DNA of 64,000 bases from Sphingomonas sp. FARSPH (lineage in GTDB: Bacteria; Pseudomonadota; Alphaproteobacteria; Sphingomonadales; Sphingomonadaceae), in assembly GCF_003355005.1 (NCBI RefSeq), contig NZ_CP029985.1:2099001-2163000 (forward strand), read 5' to 3'. Position 1 is the first letter of the stretch. Every line of letters starts with the position of its first letter. The position numbers and the translations under genes were made by a program. Of this stretch, positions 52,857 to 61,281 are shown piece after piece. Under the pieces are notes generated by a model. It was not told the DNA's origin. It was given only the letters and a program-made list of their open reading frames with translations, and searched no databases.

Positions 52857-53020
52857 CCATCAGCGAGATTATCTCGACGCTGGCCCTCGTGCTGGGCGTG
52901 TCCGCGACCGTAATTTGGTCACCGGAGCGGTTGATAGGAACTCGGCTCCGTAGCGTGGTCCTGCGACGTCGGGACGACAAGCCGGCACGCCGTCGATAGG
53001 CTTGGTCCGACGACCGAGGC

Positions 53021-53077
53021 CGTCACGGGAGTTAATCCCGTGACGTCGAAGCCCGGCCGGCCGGGCCCGGCCGGCCT
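53021..53077. repeat. Palindrome cluster between convergent genes
   Basis: A perfect 10-bp inverted repeat CGTCACGGGA / TCCCGTGACG (53021-53030, 53036-53045; GTTAA loop) is followed at once by overlapping GC palindromes built on GGCCGGCC and GGGCCC (about 53050-53077). No T-run. It lies between the M20 gene (+) and the oxygenase gene (-), so a bidirectional terminator is possible. Confidence 0.65.
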
Positions 53078-53101
53078 TGCCCGTGTGGGGCCTAGCCTGC
53101 G

Positions 53102-54094
53102 CTAGGCCTGACCGGGCTGCGGCTTGATCAGGCCGATCTCCACCAGCCGTTCGTGCAGGTAATCGTGCGCGGTGATCGGCGTCGGGTAGCGGTTGGGGTT
53201 TTCCGCGCTAACCGTCTGCGGCAGCGTTTCGATCAGGAAATCGGGCGCGGGGTGCAGGAAGAAGGGCATCGAATAGCGCGAATGGCCGCGGCGCTCGGGC
53301 GCGGGGTTGACGACGCGGTGCGTGGTCGAGGGCAGCACGTGGTTGGTCAGCCGCTGCAGCATGTCGCCGACGTTGACCACCATCGCGCCCTCCGGCGGCT
53401 TGATCGCCAGCCATGCGCCGCTCGCCTTGTCGAGCAGTTCGAGGCCCGCCTCCTCCGCGCCGAGCAGCAGGGTGATGAGGTTGATGTCCTCATGCGCGCC
53501 GGCGCGTACGCCCTCCGCATCGACCGGGATCGGCGGATAGTGGAGCAGGCGCAGCACCGAATTGCCGTCCTTCACCGCCGGGTCGAACCAATGCGCGTCG
53601 AGGCCGAGGTGCAGCGCGATCGCGGACAGCAGTTTGTCGCCCGCGCGATCGAACGCGGAAAACAGCTCGACGAACGTGTCCTTGAACCCTTCCGGGCGGG
53701 TCGGCCAGACGTTCGGCGCCATCTGGTCGGCGAAGCGATGCCCTTCGGGCAGCTCGCGGCCGACGTGCCAGAATTCCTTGAGATCGACGTGACGCGCGTC
53801 CTTGGCGATCTCTGTCTTGAACGGCGTGTAGCCGCGTGCGCCGCCACCGCCCTCGACGAAATAGCCGCGCTTCTCGTCTTCGGGCAGCGCGAACAGCGCC
53901 TCGGTTTCCGACCAGGCGCGGTCGATCAGGTCCTGCGGAATGCCGTGGTCCGCGACGATCGCGAAGCCGAAGCGTTCGAACGATCCGCCGAACGCGGCGG
54001 CAAAGGCGGCCGGATCGCGCGCCTGGTCGGCCAGGCTAAGGACGGGAACCTGCGCGCTCGCGGCGGCGGCTTCATGCGTGGGGGTGTCGAGCAT
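53102..54094 (-). CDS. Isopenicillin-N-synthase-like 2OG-Fe(II) oxygenase
   Basis: 330 residues. N-terminal DIOX_N-like region (VPVLSLADQARDPAAFAAAF, IVADHGIPQDLID) and the C-terminal double-stranded beta helix with iron ligands HED (in RAGAHEDINLITLLLGAEEA) and the distal His in THRVVNP. The RxS 2-oxoglutarate motif is RYSMPFFL. It probably hydroxylates or desaturates a small metabolite; substrate unknown. Start: ATG 54094 (MLDTPTHEAA); the frame stays open upstream but is untypical. Confidence 0.88.
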   Translation of the reverse strand: MLDTPTHEAAAASAQVPVLSLADQARDPAAFAAAFGGSFERFGFAIVADHGIPQDLIDRAWSETEALFALPEDEKRGYFVEGGGGARGYTPFKTEIAKDARHVDLKEFWHVGRELPEGHRFADQMAPNVWPTRPEGFKDTFVELFSAFDRAGDKLLSAIALHLGLDAHWFDPAVKDGNSVLRLLHYPPIPVDAEGVRAGAHEDINLITLLLGAEEAGLELLDKASGAWLAIKPPEGAMVVNVGDMLQRLTNHVLPSTTHRVVNPAPERRGHSRYSMPFFLHPAPDFLIETLPQTVSAENPNRYPTPITAHDYLHERLVEIGLIKPQPGQA

Positions 54095-54436
54095 CGTGAA
54101 CAAATCCGGTTGGTTACGAAGGTCGCTATATCCCCTTCGCCGCAAGCCGTCATCCATCCGCTCGCGTCGTCGGCCGCCCGTCGCGGCCCCGTCGCGGCAA
54201 TGATTCGACCGTGCGGGTTCGGGCAGCCTTCATGTCCCAACGTCGCGGCGGGAGGAGATCGTATAACGCTTCGCCGCAGACCGCCCCCGTTTGAGCGCGC
54301 CGCGCCGCGCGAATGCTTGTCGAACAGTATCGGCCGGGGCAGGTAGCCTTCGTCGAAGCGCAGGGGGCTGCGTAACATGACGATCACCGAAGCCGGGTCC
54401 GGTCAGGGCGGATGCGGCGGATGTCTTTGGGGTCCG
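54095..54436. other. Divergent intergenic region, oxygenase / M23 peptidase
   Basis: About 340 bases. An in-frame ATG at 54377 could extend the M23 protein by 20 Cys/Gly-containing residues, which would place an unusual tail before the signal peptide. I see no clear promoter, RNA gene or repeat; GGGAGGAGA near 54250 is not followed by a usable start. Confidence 0.4.
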
Positions 54437-55168
54437 ATGAACAGCTTTATCCGTATTGCCGCATCGTCCGGTACGCGTCTTGCCGCCCTCTCCATCACCG
54501 CCGCGCTGGTCGCCGGCCTTCCCGCCATCGCCGATGCGGCGACCACGACCGGGGCCGCCGCGACGACCGCCACCGCCGGCGCGACCGCGGCCGCGGCGGA
54601 CACCGCGGAGGCGCAGGCCGACCTGAAGGCGGACGCGCAGTTCCGCACGCTGTTCCAGAGCTGGAAGAAGCTCGACACCGCGCCGCAGGGCGGCATCGCC
54701 ATCCCCTCCGTCCAGCCCGTCCAGCACCTGCAGTTCACCAGCAATTTCGGCATCCGCTCCGACCCGTTCCAGGGCACCGCGCGCATGCATGCCGGCGTCG
54801 ACATCCCCGGCCCGATCGGGACGCCGATCTACGCGACCGCCGACGGCATCGTCGATCACGCCGGTCGCCAGGGCGGCTACGGCAATCTGGTCGAGATCAA
54901 CCATGGCAAGGGTATCGCCACGCGTTACGGCCATCTGTCGAAGATCCTTGTCGCCGACGGCACCCATGTCACGCGCGGCCAGCTGATCGCGCTGATGGGC
55001 TCGACGGGCCGCTCGACCGGCTCGCACCTGCATTATGAGGTCCGCATCGACGGCCACGCCGTCAACCCGGCGCCCTTCCTCACCACCGCCGACTATCTGC
55101 TCGCCGCGCAGGATCGGGCGGTTCACGTCATCCCCGTCTCGACCGACGGCCCGGCCGCACAGGACTGA
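54437..55168 (+). CDS. Exported M23-family peptidase (LytM domain)
   Basis: 243 residues with a signal peptide (LAALSITAALVAGLPAIADA), a Thr/Ala-rich linker and a LytM/M23 domain. Zinc ligands are His118 and Asp122 in MHAGVDIPG and His199 in SHLHYEVRIDG, with His166 and His197 as catalytic His. TSNFGIRSDPFQG is the usual motif. M23 enzymes cut peptidoglycan peptide bridges; LytM proteins with missing ligands act as amidase activators, but here the ligands are present. Start: ATG 54437 is preferred over 54377 because it begins the signal peptide directly. Confidence 0.9.
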   Translation: MNSFIRIAASSGTRLAALSITAALVAGLPAIADAATTTGAAATTATAGATAAAADTAEAQADLKADAQFRTLFQSWKKLDTAPQGGIAIPSVQPVQHLQFTSNFGIRSDPFQGTARMHAGVDIPGPIGTPIYATADGIVDHAGRQGGYGNLVEINHGKGIATRYGHLSKILVADGTHVTRGQLIALMGSTGRSTGSHLHYEVRIDGHAVNPAPFLTTADYLLAAQDRAVHVIPVSTDGPAAQD

Positions 55169-55271
55169 TCGGCACGGGCGTCTCGAAGGACGACGTGGTC
55201 TCCACTTCGTCCACTTCCGCGCGGGTGCACCGCTGGTTGCCCTGCCCGGGCGGCGCGCCTATCTCGGCAGC

Positions 55272-55604
55272 ATGACCCAGCCCGACATCGCCCTTACCCC
55301 CGCCGCCGCCGCGCGCGTCGCGGCGATCGCCGGGCGGCAGAACAAGCCCGCCATCCTGCGCCTGTCGGTGGAGGGCGGCGGCTGCTCCGGCTTCCAGTAC
55401 AAGTTCGGCCTCGCCGACGCACCCGAGGCGGACGACACCGTCGCGACCACCGACCAGGTGGCTTTGGTCGTCGACAGCATCAGCCTCGACCTCGTCCGCG
55501 GCGCGTCGGTGGATTACGTCGAGTCGCTCGGCGGCGCGGCGTTCCGCGTCACGAATCCCAACGCGGCGTCCGGCTGCGGCTGCGGCACCAGCTTCGCGAT
55601 CTGA
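55272..55604 (+). CDS. erpA: A-type iron-sulfur cluster insertion protein (ErpA/HesB)
   Basis: 110 residues with the three A-type ligands Cys38 (EGGGCSGFQYKF) and Cys102/Cys104 (SGCGCGTSF). It hands Fe-S clusters to apoproteins. Start: ATG 55272. It lies 3 bp before the GTG of xth, a pairing that may be co-transcribed. Whether it is ErpA or IscA cannot be told by motif alone; isolated position from isc/suf genes favours ErpA. Confidence 0.92.
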   Translation: MTQPDIALTPAAAARVAAIAGRQNKPAILRLSVEGGGCSGFQYKFGLADAPEADDTVATTDQVALVVDSISLDLVRGASVDYVESLGGAAFRVTNPNAASGCGCGTSFAI

Positions 55605-55607
55605 CGC

Positions 55608-56378
55608 GTGAAGCTCGTCACCTATAACGTCAACGGCATCAAGGCGCGCCTGCCGCGTCTGCTGGAATATCTCGCCGAACAGCAGCCCGATGTCGTCTGT
55701 CTTCAGGAACTGAAGACCACCGACGACACCTTTCCCGCCGCGGAGATCGAGGCGGCGGGATATGGCGCGGTGTGGCACGGGCAGAAGGGGTTCAACGGCG
55801 TCGCCGTGCTCGCGCGCGGGCAGCAGCCCGTCGAGCGGCAGCGCGGCCTTGCGGGCGAGCCGGAGGACGAGCACAGCCGTTACCTTGAATGCGGCGTCGG
55901 CGATCTTGTCGTCGCCAGCATCTATCTGCCCAACGGCAATCCTCAGCCGGGGCCGAAGTTCGACTACAAGCTGCGCTGGATGGACCGTCTCGCCGATCGC
56001 GCCGCGGCCCTGCTTGCCGAGGAAGTGCTGACGGTGCTGATGGGCGACTATAACGTCATCCCCAACGACGACGACACCTTCTCCGTCCGCGCGATGGCCG
56101 ACGACGCCCTGATGCAGCCCGAAAGCCGCCAGGCGTATCGCCGGCTGCTGGCGCAGGGGTGGACCGACGCGCTGCGCACCCGCAAGCCGAAGGGCGGTGT
56201 CTGGACCTTCTGGGATTATCAGGCGGGCGCGTGGCAGCGCGATGCGGGCTTTCGCATCGATCATCTGCTGCTCAGCCCTGCGGTCGCCGACCGGCTGCGC
56301 GATGCGGGCGTCGACAAGGAGTATCGCGGCCGCGACAAGGCGAGCGACCACGCCCCGACCTGGGTCACGCTTCGCTAG
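55608..56378 (+). CDS. xth: Exodeoxyribonuclease III
   Basis: 256 residues, AP endonuclease and 3'-5' exonuclease of base excision repair. EEP-fold motifs: LVTYNVNGIKARLPRL (Asn), CLQELKTTDD (metal Glu), VASIYLPNGNP (Tyr), MGDYNVIPNDDD (Asp/Asn), FRIDHLLLSP and the final SDHAPTWVTL (catalytic Asp-His). Starts with GTG 55608, 3 bp after erpA. A hairpin without T-run follows (56382-56408). Confidence 0.95.
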   Translation: MKLVTYNVNGIKARLPRLLEYLAEQQPDVVCLQELKTTDDTFPAAEIEAAGYGAVWHGQKGFNGVAVLARGQQPVERQRGLAGEPEDEHSRYLECGVGDLVVASIYLPNGNPQPGPKFDYKLRWMDRLADRAAALLAEEVLTVLMGDYNVIPNDDDTFSVRAMADDALMQPESRQAYRRLLAQGWTDALRTRKPKGGVWTFWDYQAGAWQRDAGFRIDHLLLSPAVADRLRDAGVDKEYRGRDKASDHAPTWVTLR

Positions 56379-56381
56379 GAC

Positions 56382-56408
56382 GGCACCGCTGGCGTACGGG
56401 GCGGTGCC
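56382..56408 (+). terminator. Hairpin after xth
   Basis: GGCACCGC (56382-56389) and GCGGTGCC (56401-56408) form a perfect 8-bp stem with an 11-nt loop, 3 bp after the stop. No T-run; could limit read-through or protect the 3' end. Confidence 0.45.
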
Positions 56409-56452
56409 TCGCTATCGCATCTCCAACGAACGGATAGGGAGATGATGATCCG

Positions 56453-58495
56453 ATGAAGCGCTTCGTCCTCGCGGCCGCCGCCGGCTTGCTCGCCGGCACG
56501 GCCGCCCTGGCGCAGACCCGCCCCGCCGGTGTCGATGCGACCGCGATCGACCGCGGCGTCAAGCCCGGCGACGACTTCGACGCTTATGCCAACGGCGCCT
56601 GGCGCGCCCGCGCGGTGATCCCCGCCGACCGATCCTCGACCGGCGTGTTCCTGCGCGTCATCGAGCTCGCCGACCAGCGCAACGCGTCGATCGTCGCGGA
56701 CGCCCGCGCCGCCAACGGCGCTGCGGGCAGCGATCAGCGGCGCATCGCGGATTACTATGCCGCCTATATGGACCAGGCCGGCATCGAGGCGCGCGGCATC
56801 GCGCCGTTAAAGCCCGCCTTCGCCGCGATCGACGCGGTGCGCGACAAGGCGCAGCTGTCGCGCCTGCTGGGACAGAACGTGCGCGTCGATGTCGATCCGC
56901 TCAACGCGACCAACTTCCAGACGGGCAACATCCTGGGCCTGTTCGTGACGCAGGCGTTCGACCGGCCGACCGAGACGGTGCCCTACGTGCTGCAGGGCGG
57001 GCTCGGTATGCCCGACCGCGACTATTACCTGTCGGACACGCCGGCGATGCGCGAGGTCCGCGACGCGTACCGCACCTATGTGACGACGGTGTTCCAGCTC
57101 GCCGGCTTCAGCGACCCCGCGACGCGCGCCGTGCGGGTCATCGATCTGGAAACGAAGATTGCGCGTGCGCACGTCGACCTCGTCACCAGCCAGGACGCCC
57201 ACAAGGCGGACAATCCGTGGAAAAAGGCGGATTTTGCCGCCAAGGCGCCCGGCATCGACTGGGACGGCTTCTGGCAGGCGGCGGGCCTCGGCCGTCAGCA
57301 GGTTTTCGTCGCGTGGCAGCCGGGGGCGATCACCGGCCTTTCCGCGCTCGTCGCCAGCGAGCCGCTGGCCGCCTGGCAGGACTGGGTGCGCTTCCACCGC
57401 ATCGATCGCGTCGCGAGCGTGTTGCCGCGCGGCTTCGACCAGGCGAGCTTCGCCTTTTACGGCAAGGCGCTGAGCGGCACGCCGGAGCAGCGCGCCCGCG
57501 ACAAGCGCGCACTCAATGCCGTCAACGGCGCGCTGGGCGGCGCGATGGGGCGCATCTATGCGCAGCGCTATTTCCCGGCGAGTTCGAAGGCCGACATCCA
57601 GGCGATGGTCGGCAACATCCTGAAGGCGTTCGACACGCGCGTCGCGGGCCTGACGTGGATGCAGCCCGCGACCAAGGCGGAGGCGCGGCGCAAGATCGAG
57701 ACGATGGTGGTCGGCATCGGCTATCCCGACGCCTGGGCCGACGACCGCGGGCTGGAGGTACGCGCCGACGACCCGGTCGGCAACATCGACCGCGCCGAGC
57801 TCGCCCGCACCCGCCAGCAGCTCGCCAAGATCGGCAGGCCCGTCGACCGGCGCGAATGGTGGATCGAGCCGCAGGTGGTCAACGCGCTCAACCTGCCGCT
57901 GCAGAACGCGCTCAACTTCCCGGCCGCGATTCTCGAGGCGCCCTTCTACGACCCCAAGCGCGACGCGGCGGCCAATTACGGGTCGATCGGTGCGATCATC
58001 GGCCATGAGGTGAGCCACAGCTTCGACAACCTCGGCGCGGACTTCGATGCGGACGGGCGCCTGCGCAACTGGTGGACGCCGCAGGACCTCGCCCGGTTCG
58101 AAGCACAGGGCCAGGCACTGGTCGCGCAATATGACGCCTACCAGCCGCTGCCCGGCCTGCACGTCAACGGCAGGCAGACGCTGGGCGAGAATATTGCCGA
58201 CGTCGCCGGCCTGACCGCGGCGCTCGACGCCTATCACGCCTCGCTGGGCGGCAAGCCCGCGCCGGTGATCGACGGCATGACCGGCGACCAGCGCCTGTTC
58301 CTCGCCTTCGCGCAGAGCTGGGCGGAGAAGGCGCGCGACAAGGCGGTGCGCGCGCAGGTGCAGGGCGACGTCCATGCGCCGGGCCGCTTCCGCGCGGAGA
58401 CGGTGCGCAACATCGACGACTGGTATGCCGCGTTCGGGGTGAAACCGGGCGACGCGCTGTACCTGGCGCCCGACAAGCGGGTGCATGTCTGGTGA
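56453..58495 (+). CDS. Exported M13-family metallopeptidase (neprilysin-like)
   Basis: 680 residues with a signal peptide (FVLAAAAGLLAGTAALA). Zinc site HEVSH at about residue 516 (IIGHEVSHSFDNLGADFDAD), the third ligand in GENIADVAGL, and the C-terminal VHVW, near the usual W-terminated end. Normally a N-A-Y-Y/F substrate-binding motif lies about 40 residues before HExxH; here that site reads VNALNLPLQNALNFPAAILE, so the aromatic pair is lost. It cleaves small peptides in the periplasm. Start: GGGAG 11 nt before ATG 56453. The stop overlaps the permease start (GTGA). Confidence 0.92.
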   Translation: MKRFVLAAAAGLLAGTAALAQTRPAGVDATAIDRGVKPGDDFDAYANGAWRARAVIPADRSSTGVFLRVIELADQRNASIVADARAANGAAGSDQRRIADYYAAYMDQAGIEARGIAPLKPAFAAIDAVRDKAQLSRLLGQNVRVDVDPLNATNFQTGNILGLFVTQAFDRPTETVPYVLQGGLGMPDRDYYLSDTPAMREVRDAYRTYVTTVFQLAGFSDPATRAVRVIDLETKIARAHVDLVTSQDAHKADNPWKKADFAAKAPGIDWDGFWQAAGLGRQQVFVAWQPGAITGLSALVASEPLAAWQDWVRFHRIDRVASVLPRGFDQASFAFYGKALSGTPEQRARDKRALNAVNGALGGAMGRIYAQRYFPASSKADIQAMVGNILKAFDTRVAGLTWMQPATKAEARRKIETMVVGIGYPDAWADDRGLEVRADDPVGNIDRAELARTRQQLAKIGRPVDRREWWIEPQVVNALNLPLQNALNFPAAILEAPFYDPKRDAAANYGSIGAIIGHEVSHSFDNLGADFDADGRLRNWWTPQDLARFEAQGQALVAQYDAYQPLPGLHVNGRQTLGENIADVAGLTAALDAYHASLGGKPAPVIDGMTGDQRLFLAFAQSWAEKARDKAVRAQVQGDVHAPGRFRAETVRNIDDWYAAFGVKPGDALYLAPDKRVHVW

Positions 58496-59892
58496 GCGGC
58501 GGCGGTCTCTTCCGTCGCAAGACGATCCAGCCGACCCCGCCGGGCGAGCAGCTGGCGCGCACGCTCGGCTGGCCGCACCTCGTCGCGCTCGGCGTCGGCG
58601 CGATCGTCGGCACCGGCATCCTGACGCTGATCGGCGTCGGCGCCGACCGCGCCGGGCCGGCGGTGATCCTGTCCTTCGTCGTTGCGGGCGCGATCTGCGC
58701 GTGCGCGGCGCTCTGCTATGCTGAGATGGCGACGATGATCCCCGCGTCGGGATCGGCCTATACCTACAGCTATGCGGTGCTGGGCGAGGTGATCGCCTGG
58801 GTCGTCGGGTGGAGCCTGATCCTCGAATATTCTTTGGTCGTCTCCACCGTCGCGGTCGGCTGGTCGGGCTATGCGGTCGGGTTCCTGAAGGGGTTGGGCA
58901 TCGTCGTGCCCGCGGCGCTCGCCAACGGGCCGGGCCTGGGGGGCATCGTCAACCTGCCGGCGGTCGCGATCATCGCGGTCGTCGCCGGGCTGCTGATGCT
59001 CGGCACCCGCGAAAGCGCGCGGGTCAACACCGCCTTGGTGCTGGTCAAGATCGTGACGCTGGCGCTGTTCGTCGGCGTCGCGCTGCCGCATTTCGACGTC
59101 GCCAACCTCCACCCCTTCGCGCCTTATGGCTATGGCGCGCCGGCGGGCGAGGGTGGCGTCAAATATGGCGTGATGGGCGCCGCCGCGATCATCTTCTTCG
59201 CCTTCTACGGCTTCGACGCGATCTCGACCGCGGCGGAGGAGGCGAAGAAGCCGGAGCGCGACCTGGCGATCGGCATCGTCGGATCGATGCTGGCGTGCAC
59301 CGCGATCTACATGATCGTCGCCGCGACCGCGGTCGGCGCGCTCAGCTTCACCCGGTTCAGCGACAGCCCCGAACCGCTGGCGCTGATCCTGCGCGAGATC
59401 GGGCAGGGGCGGATCGCGACGATCGTCGCCGCCGCCGCGGCCATCGCGCTGCCGACGGTGCTGCTTGCCTTCCTGTACGGGCAGAGCCGCATCTTCCTGG
59501 TCATGGCGCGCGACGGCTTCCTGCCGGCCGCGCTCGCCAAGGTGTCGCGGCGGGGTACGCCGGCGCGGATCACCGCGATGACCGCCGTCTTCGTCGCGAT
59601 CATCGCCGGCCTCGCACCGCTCGACGTCATCGCCAGCCTGGCCAATGCCGGCACTTTGTGCGCCTTCGTCGCGGTGGCGGCATGCGTGCTGGTGCTGCGC
59701 CGGCGCGAGCCCGACGCGCGGCGACCGTTCCGCACGCCACTGGCGTGGGTCGTCGCGCCGGTCGCGATTCTGGGCTGTTGCTACCTGTTCACCAGCCTGC
59801 AGGCGGTGACGCAGGTCGCCTTCCTCGGCTGGAATGCGGCGGGGCTGCTCGTCTATCTGCTCTACGCGCGCGGGCGGGCGCGGATCGCGTGA
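58492..59892 (+). CDS. APC-superfamily amino-acid permease (cationic amino acid transporter type)
   Basis: 466 residues with about 12 membrane helices. Typical segments are LVALGVGAIVGTGILTLIGV (helix 1 with G-x-G), YAEMATMIPASGSAYTYSYA (helix 3), AAAIIFFAFYGFDAISTAAEEAKKPERDLA, and a C-terminal LAWVVAPVAILGCCYLF. It imports amino acids, perhaps the products of the M13 peptidase encoded just upstream. Starts with GTG overlapping the peptidase stop, and its own stop overlaps the next GTG start. Confidence 0.9.
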   Translation: MSGGGLFRRKTIQPTPPGEQLARTLGWPHLVALGVGAIVGTGILTLIGVGADRAGPAVILSFVVAGAICACAALCYAEMATMIPASGSAYTYSYAVLGEVIAWVVGWSLILEYSLVVSTVAVGWSGYAVGFLKGLGIVVPAALANGPGLGGIVNLPAVAIIAVVAGLLMLGTRESARVNTALVLVKIVTLALFVGVALPHFDVANLHPFAPYGYGAPAGEGGVKYGVMGAAAIIFFAFYGFDAISTAAEEAKKPERDLAIGIVGSMLACTAIYMIVAATAVGALSFTRFSDSPEPLALILREIGQGRIATIVAAAAAIALPTVLLAFLYGQSRIFLVMARDGFLPAALAKVSRRGTPARITAMTAVFVAIIAGLAPLDVIASLANAGTLCAFVAVAACVLVLRRREPDARRPFRTPLAWVVAPVAILGCCYLFTSLQAVTQVAFLGWNAAGLLVYLLYARGRARIA

Positions 59893-60758
59893 GCGGCTGG
59901 CATATCGGCGTCATCGGCGGGTCGGGCCTGTACGATGTCGCCGGGATCGAGGATGGCCGCTGGGTGGAGGTGGCGAGCCCGTGGGGCACGCCGTCCGACG
60001 CGATCTTCACCGGCCGCGTCGGGCATGCGCGCGTCTCGTTCCTGCCGCGGCACGGGCGCGGGCATCGCATCAGCCCGGAGGCGATCCCCGCACGCGCCAA
60101 TATCGACGCGCTGAAGCGGCTGGGCGTCACCGACGTGCTCGCGATCTCCTCCGTCGGGTCGCTGGTGGAGGATCGCCCGCCGGGCAGCTTCACGATCGTC
60201 GACCAGTTCGTCGACCGCACGCGTGGGCGACCGTCGAGCTTCTTCGGCACCGGGCTCGTCGCGCATGTCTCCATGGCCGATCCGGTCTGCCCGCGACTGT
60301 CCGCGCTCGCCGGCGACGCGGCGGTGGCGGCGGGCGCGACGGTGACGCGCGGCGGCGCCTATCTGGCGATGGAGGGGCCGCAATTCTCGACGCGCGCGGA
60401 GAGCCGGCTGTACCGGCAATGGGGCTGCGCGGTGATCGGCATGACCGCGATGCCCGAGGCGAAGCTCGCCCGCGAGGCGGAGCTGCCCTATGCGCTGGTC
60501 GGCATGGTCACCGATTACGACAGCTGGCGCGAGGGCGAGGCGGGCGTCGACGTGGCCGAGGTGCTGGCGCAGGTCGCCGCCAATGCCGTGAAAGCGCGGG
60601 CTTTGGTGCTTGGCCTACTGCGCGGCCTGCCGGCGGAGCGGCCGGCGTCGCCGATCGACACGGTGCTGGACAGCGCAATCATCACCGCGAAGGCGGCGTG
60701 GGACCCGGAGTTGGTCGCGAAACTGGACGCGGTCGCGGGGCGGGCGCTGGGGCGTTAG
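59889..60758 (+). CDS. mtnP: S-methyl-5'-thioadenosine phosphorylase
   Basis: 289 residues. Phosphorylase signatures: GVIGGSGLYDVAGI, LPRHGRGHRISPEAIPARAN (phosphate/substrate), AISSVGSLVEDRPPG, YLAMEGPQFSTRAESRLYRQ, and MVTDYDSWREGEA. It splits methylthioadenosine to adenine and methylthioribose-1-phosphate for methionine salvage. It starts with GTG overlapping the permease stop. Its TAG stop is inside the first copy of a 17-bp direct repeat. Confidence 0.94.
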   Translation: MSGWHIGVIGGSGLYDVAGIEDGRWVEVASPWGTPSDAIFTGRVGHARVSFLPRHGRGHRISPEAIPARANIDALKRLGVTDVLAISSVGSLVEDRPPGSFTIVDQFVDRTRGRPSSFFGTGLVAHVSMADPVCPRLSALAGDAAVAAGATVTRGGAYLAMEGPQFSTRAESRLYRQWGCAVIGMTAMPEAKLAREAELPYALVGMVTDYDSWREGEAGVDVAEVLAQVAANAVKARALVLGLLRGLPAERPASPIDTVLDSAIITAKAAWDPELVAKLDAVAGRALGR

Positions 60759-60771
60759 AAAGTCGCAGTGT
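60755..60771 (+). repeat. 17-bp direct repeat, copy 1 (at mtnP stop)
   Basis: TTAGAAAGTCGCAGTGT occurs at 60755-60771 and again, identical, at 60867-60883. Copy 1 includes the mtnP stop codon. The 112-bp period is consistent with a small insertion or a duplication. Confidence 0.95.
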
Positions 60772-60866
60772 TTGGCGTGTCCGCGCGATGGCGGCGGTCG
60801 ACTAGCGTTCGGAATAATCCTTGTGTTTAAAGGGCTTAATCAAATTTTTCGTACATGACGGAAGAT

Positions 60867-60883
60867 TTAGAAAGTCGCAGTGT
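60867..60883 (+). repeat. 17-bp direct repeat, copy 2
   Basis: Identical to 60755-60771. The DNA between the copies is AT-richer (CTTGTGTTTAAAGGGCTTAA) than the surroundings. Confidence 0.95.
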
Positions 60884-60898
60884 CCGAGGCGGCGGAGT

Positions 60899-60923
60899 GT
60901 CCGCTTTTGGGAAGAAAGCGGAC
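60899..60923. repeat. GTCCGC palindrome (family E), copy 1; possible terminator
   Basis: GTCCGCTTT (60899-60907) and AAAGCGGAC (60915-60923) are a perfect 9-bp inverted repeat. AATCAGTTTTTC follows on the plus strand, so it could end mtnP transcripts. It abuts the 3' end of the next (minus-strand) gene. Confidence 0.75.
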
Positions 60924-60925
60924 AA

Positions 60926-61168
60926 TCAGTTTTTCTCAGTGCGGCGCCATAACTGGTAAGCGCACCACCAAACCAATAATGTAATCCCTGCCTGAAAGGC
61001 TACCTCGAACCAAAACAAGCCTGGATGGATCATTCGATACGAAGGTCCACCAGTCTTGTGGTAAGCAGTCCCTGTTTGAATTTCCCAGCCCACGAATAAG
61101 GTTAGAGCGGCGGCCACTGCTGCCACAATTACCCAGCCGTGTTTGATCGGTCTGCGATTGCCTGCCAT
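60926..61168 (-). CDS. Orphan small membrane protein
   Basis: 80 residues with two membrane helices (HGWVIVAAVAAALTLFVGWE; FEVAFQAGITLLVWWCAYQL) around a short polar loop (TGTAYHKTGGPSYRMIHPGL). It is basic at the N terminus (AGNRRPIKHG). The gene has lower GC than neighbours and is bracketed by two related palindromes (60899-60923, 61249-61281). I do not recognise the family. The codon choice and flanks suggest acquisition. Confidence 0.6.
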   Translation of the reverse strand: MAGNRRPIKHGWVIVAAVAAALTLFVGWEIQTGTAYHKTGGPSYRMIHPGLFWFEVAFQAGITLLVWWCAYQLWRRTEKN

Positions 61169-61248
61169 CCAGCCAAGTTATCCGCTCCTCCCATCATCGA
61201 CAAGGAGCGGCACAATGAGCAGCGCGACCGAGGCATCTCAATCGTCGC

Positions 61249-61281
61249 GAACGTCCGCAATTAGGGCGAAAGCGGACGTTC
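61249..61281. repeat. GTCCGC palindrome (family E), copy 2
   Basis: GAACGTCCGC (61249-61258) and GCGGACGTTC (61272-61281) form a perfect 10-bp inverted repeat; the loop includes GGCGAAA. It shares the GTCCGC...GCGGAC core and GAAAGCGGAC with copy 1. Confidence 0.75.

Noticed and set aside
52857..52999. Short hydrophobic reading frame after the M20 gene (ISEIISTLALVLGVSATVIW)
   Set aside because: It looks like a small membrane segment, but there is no ATG, GTG or TTG with a ribosome site at a suitable position.
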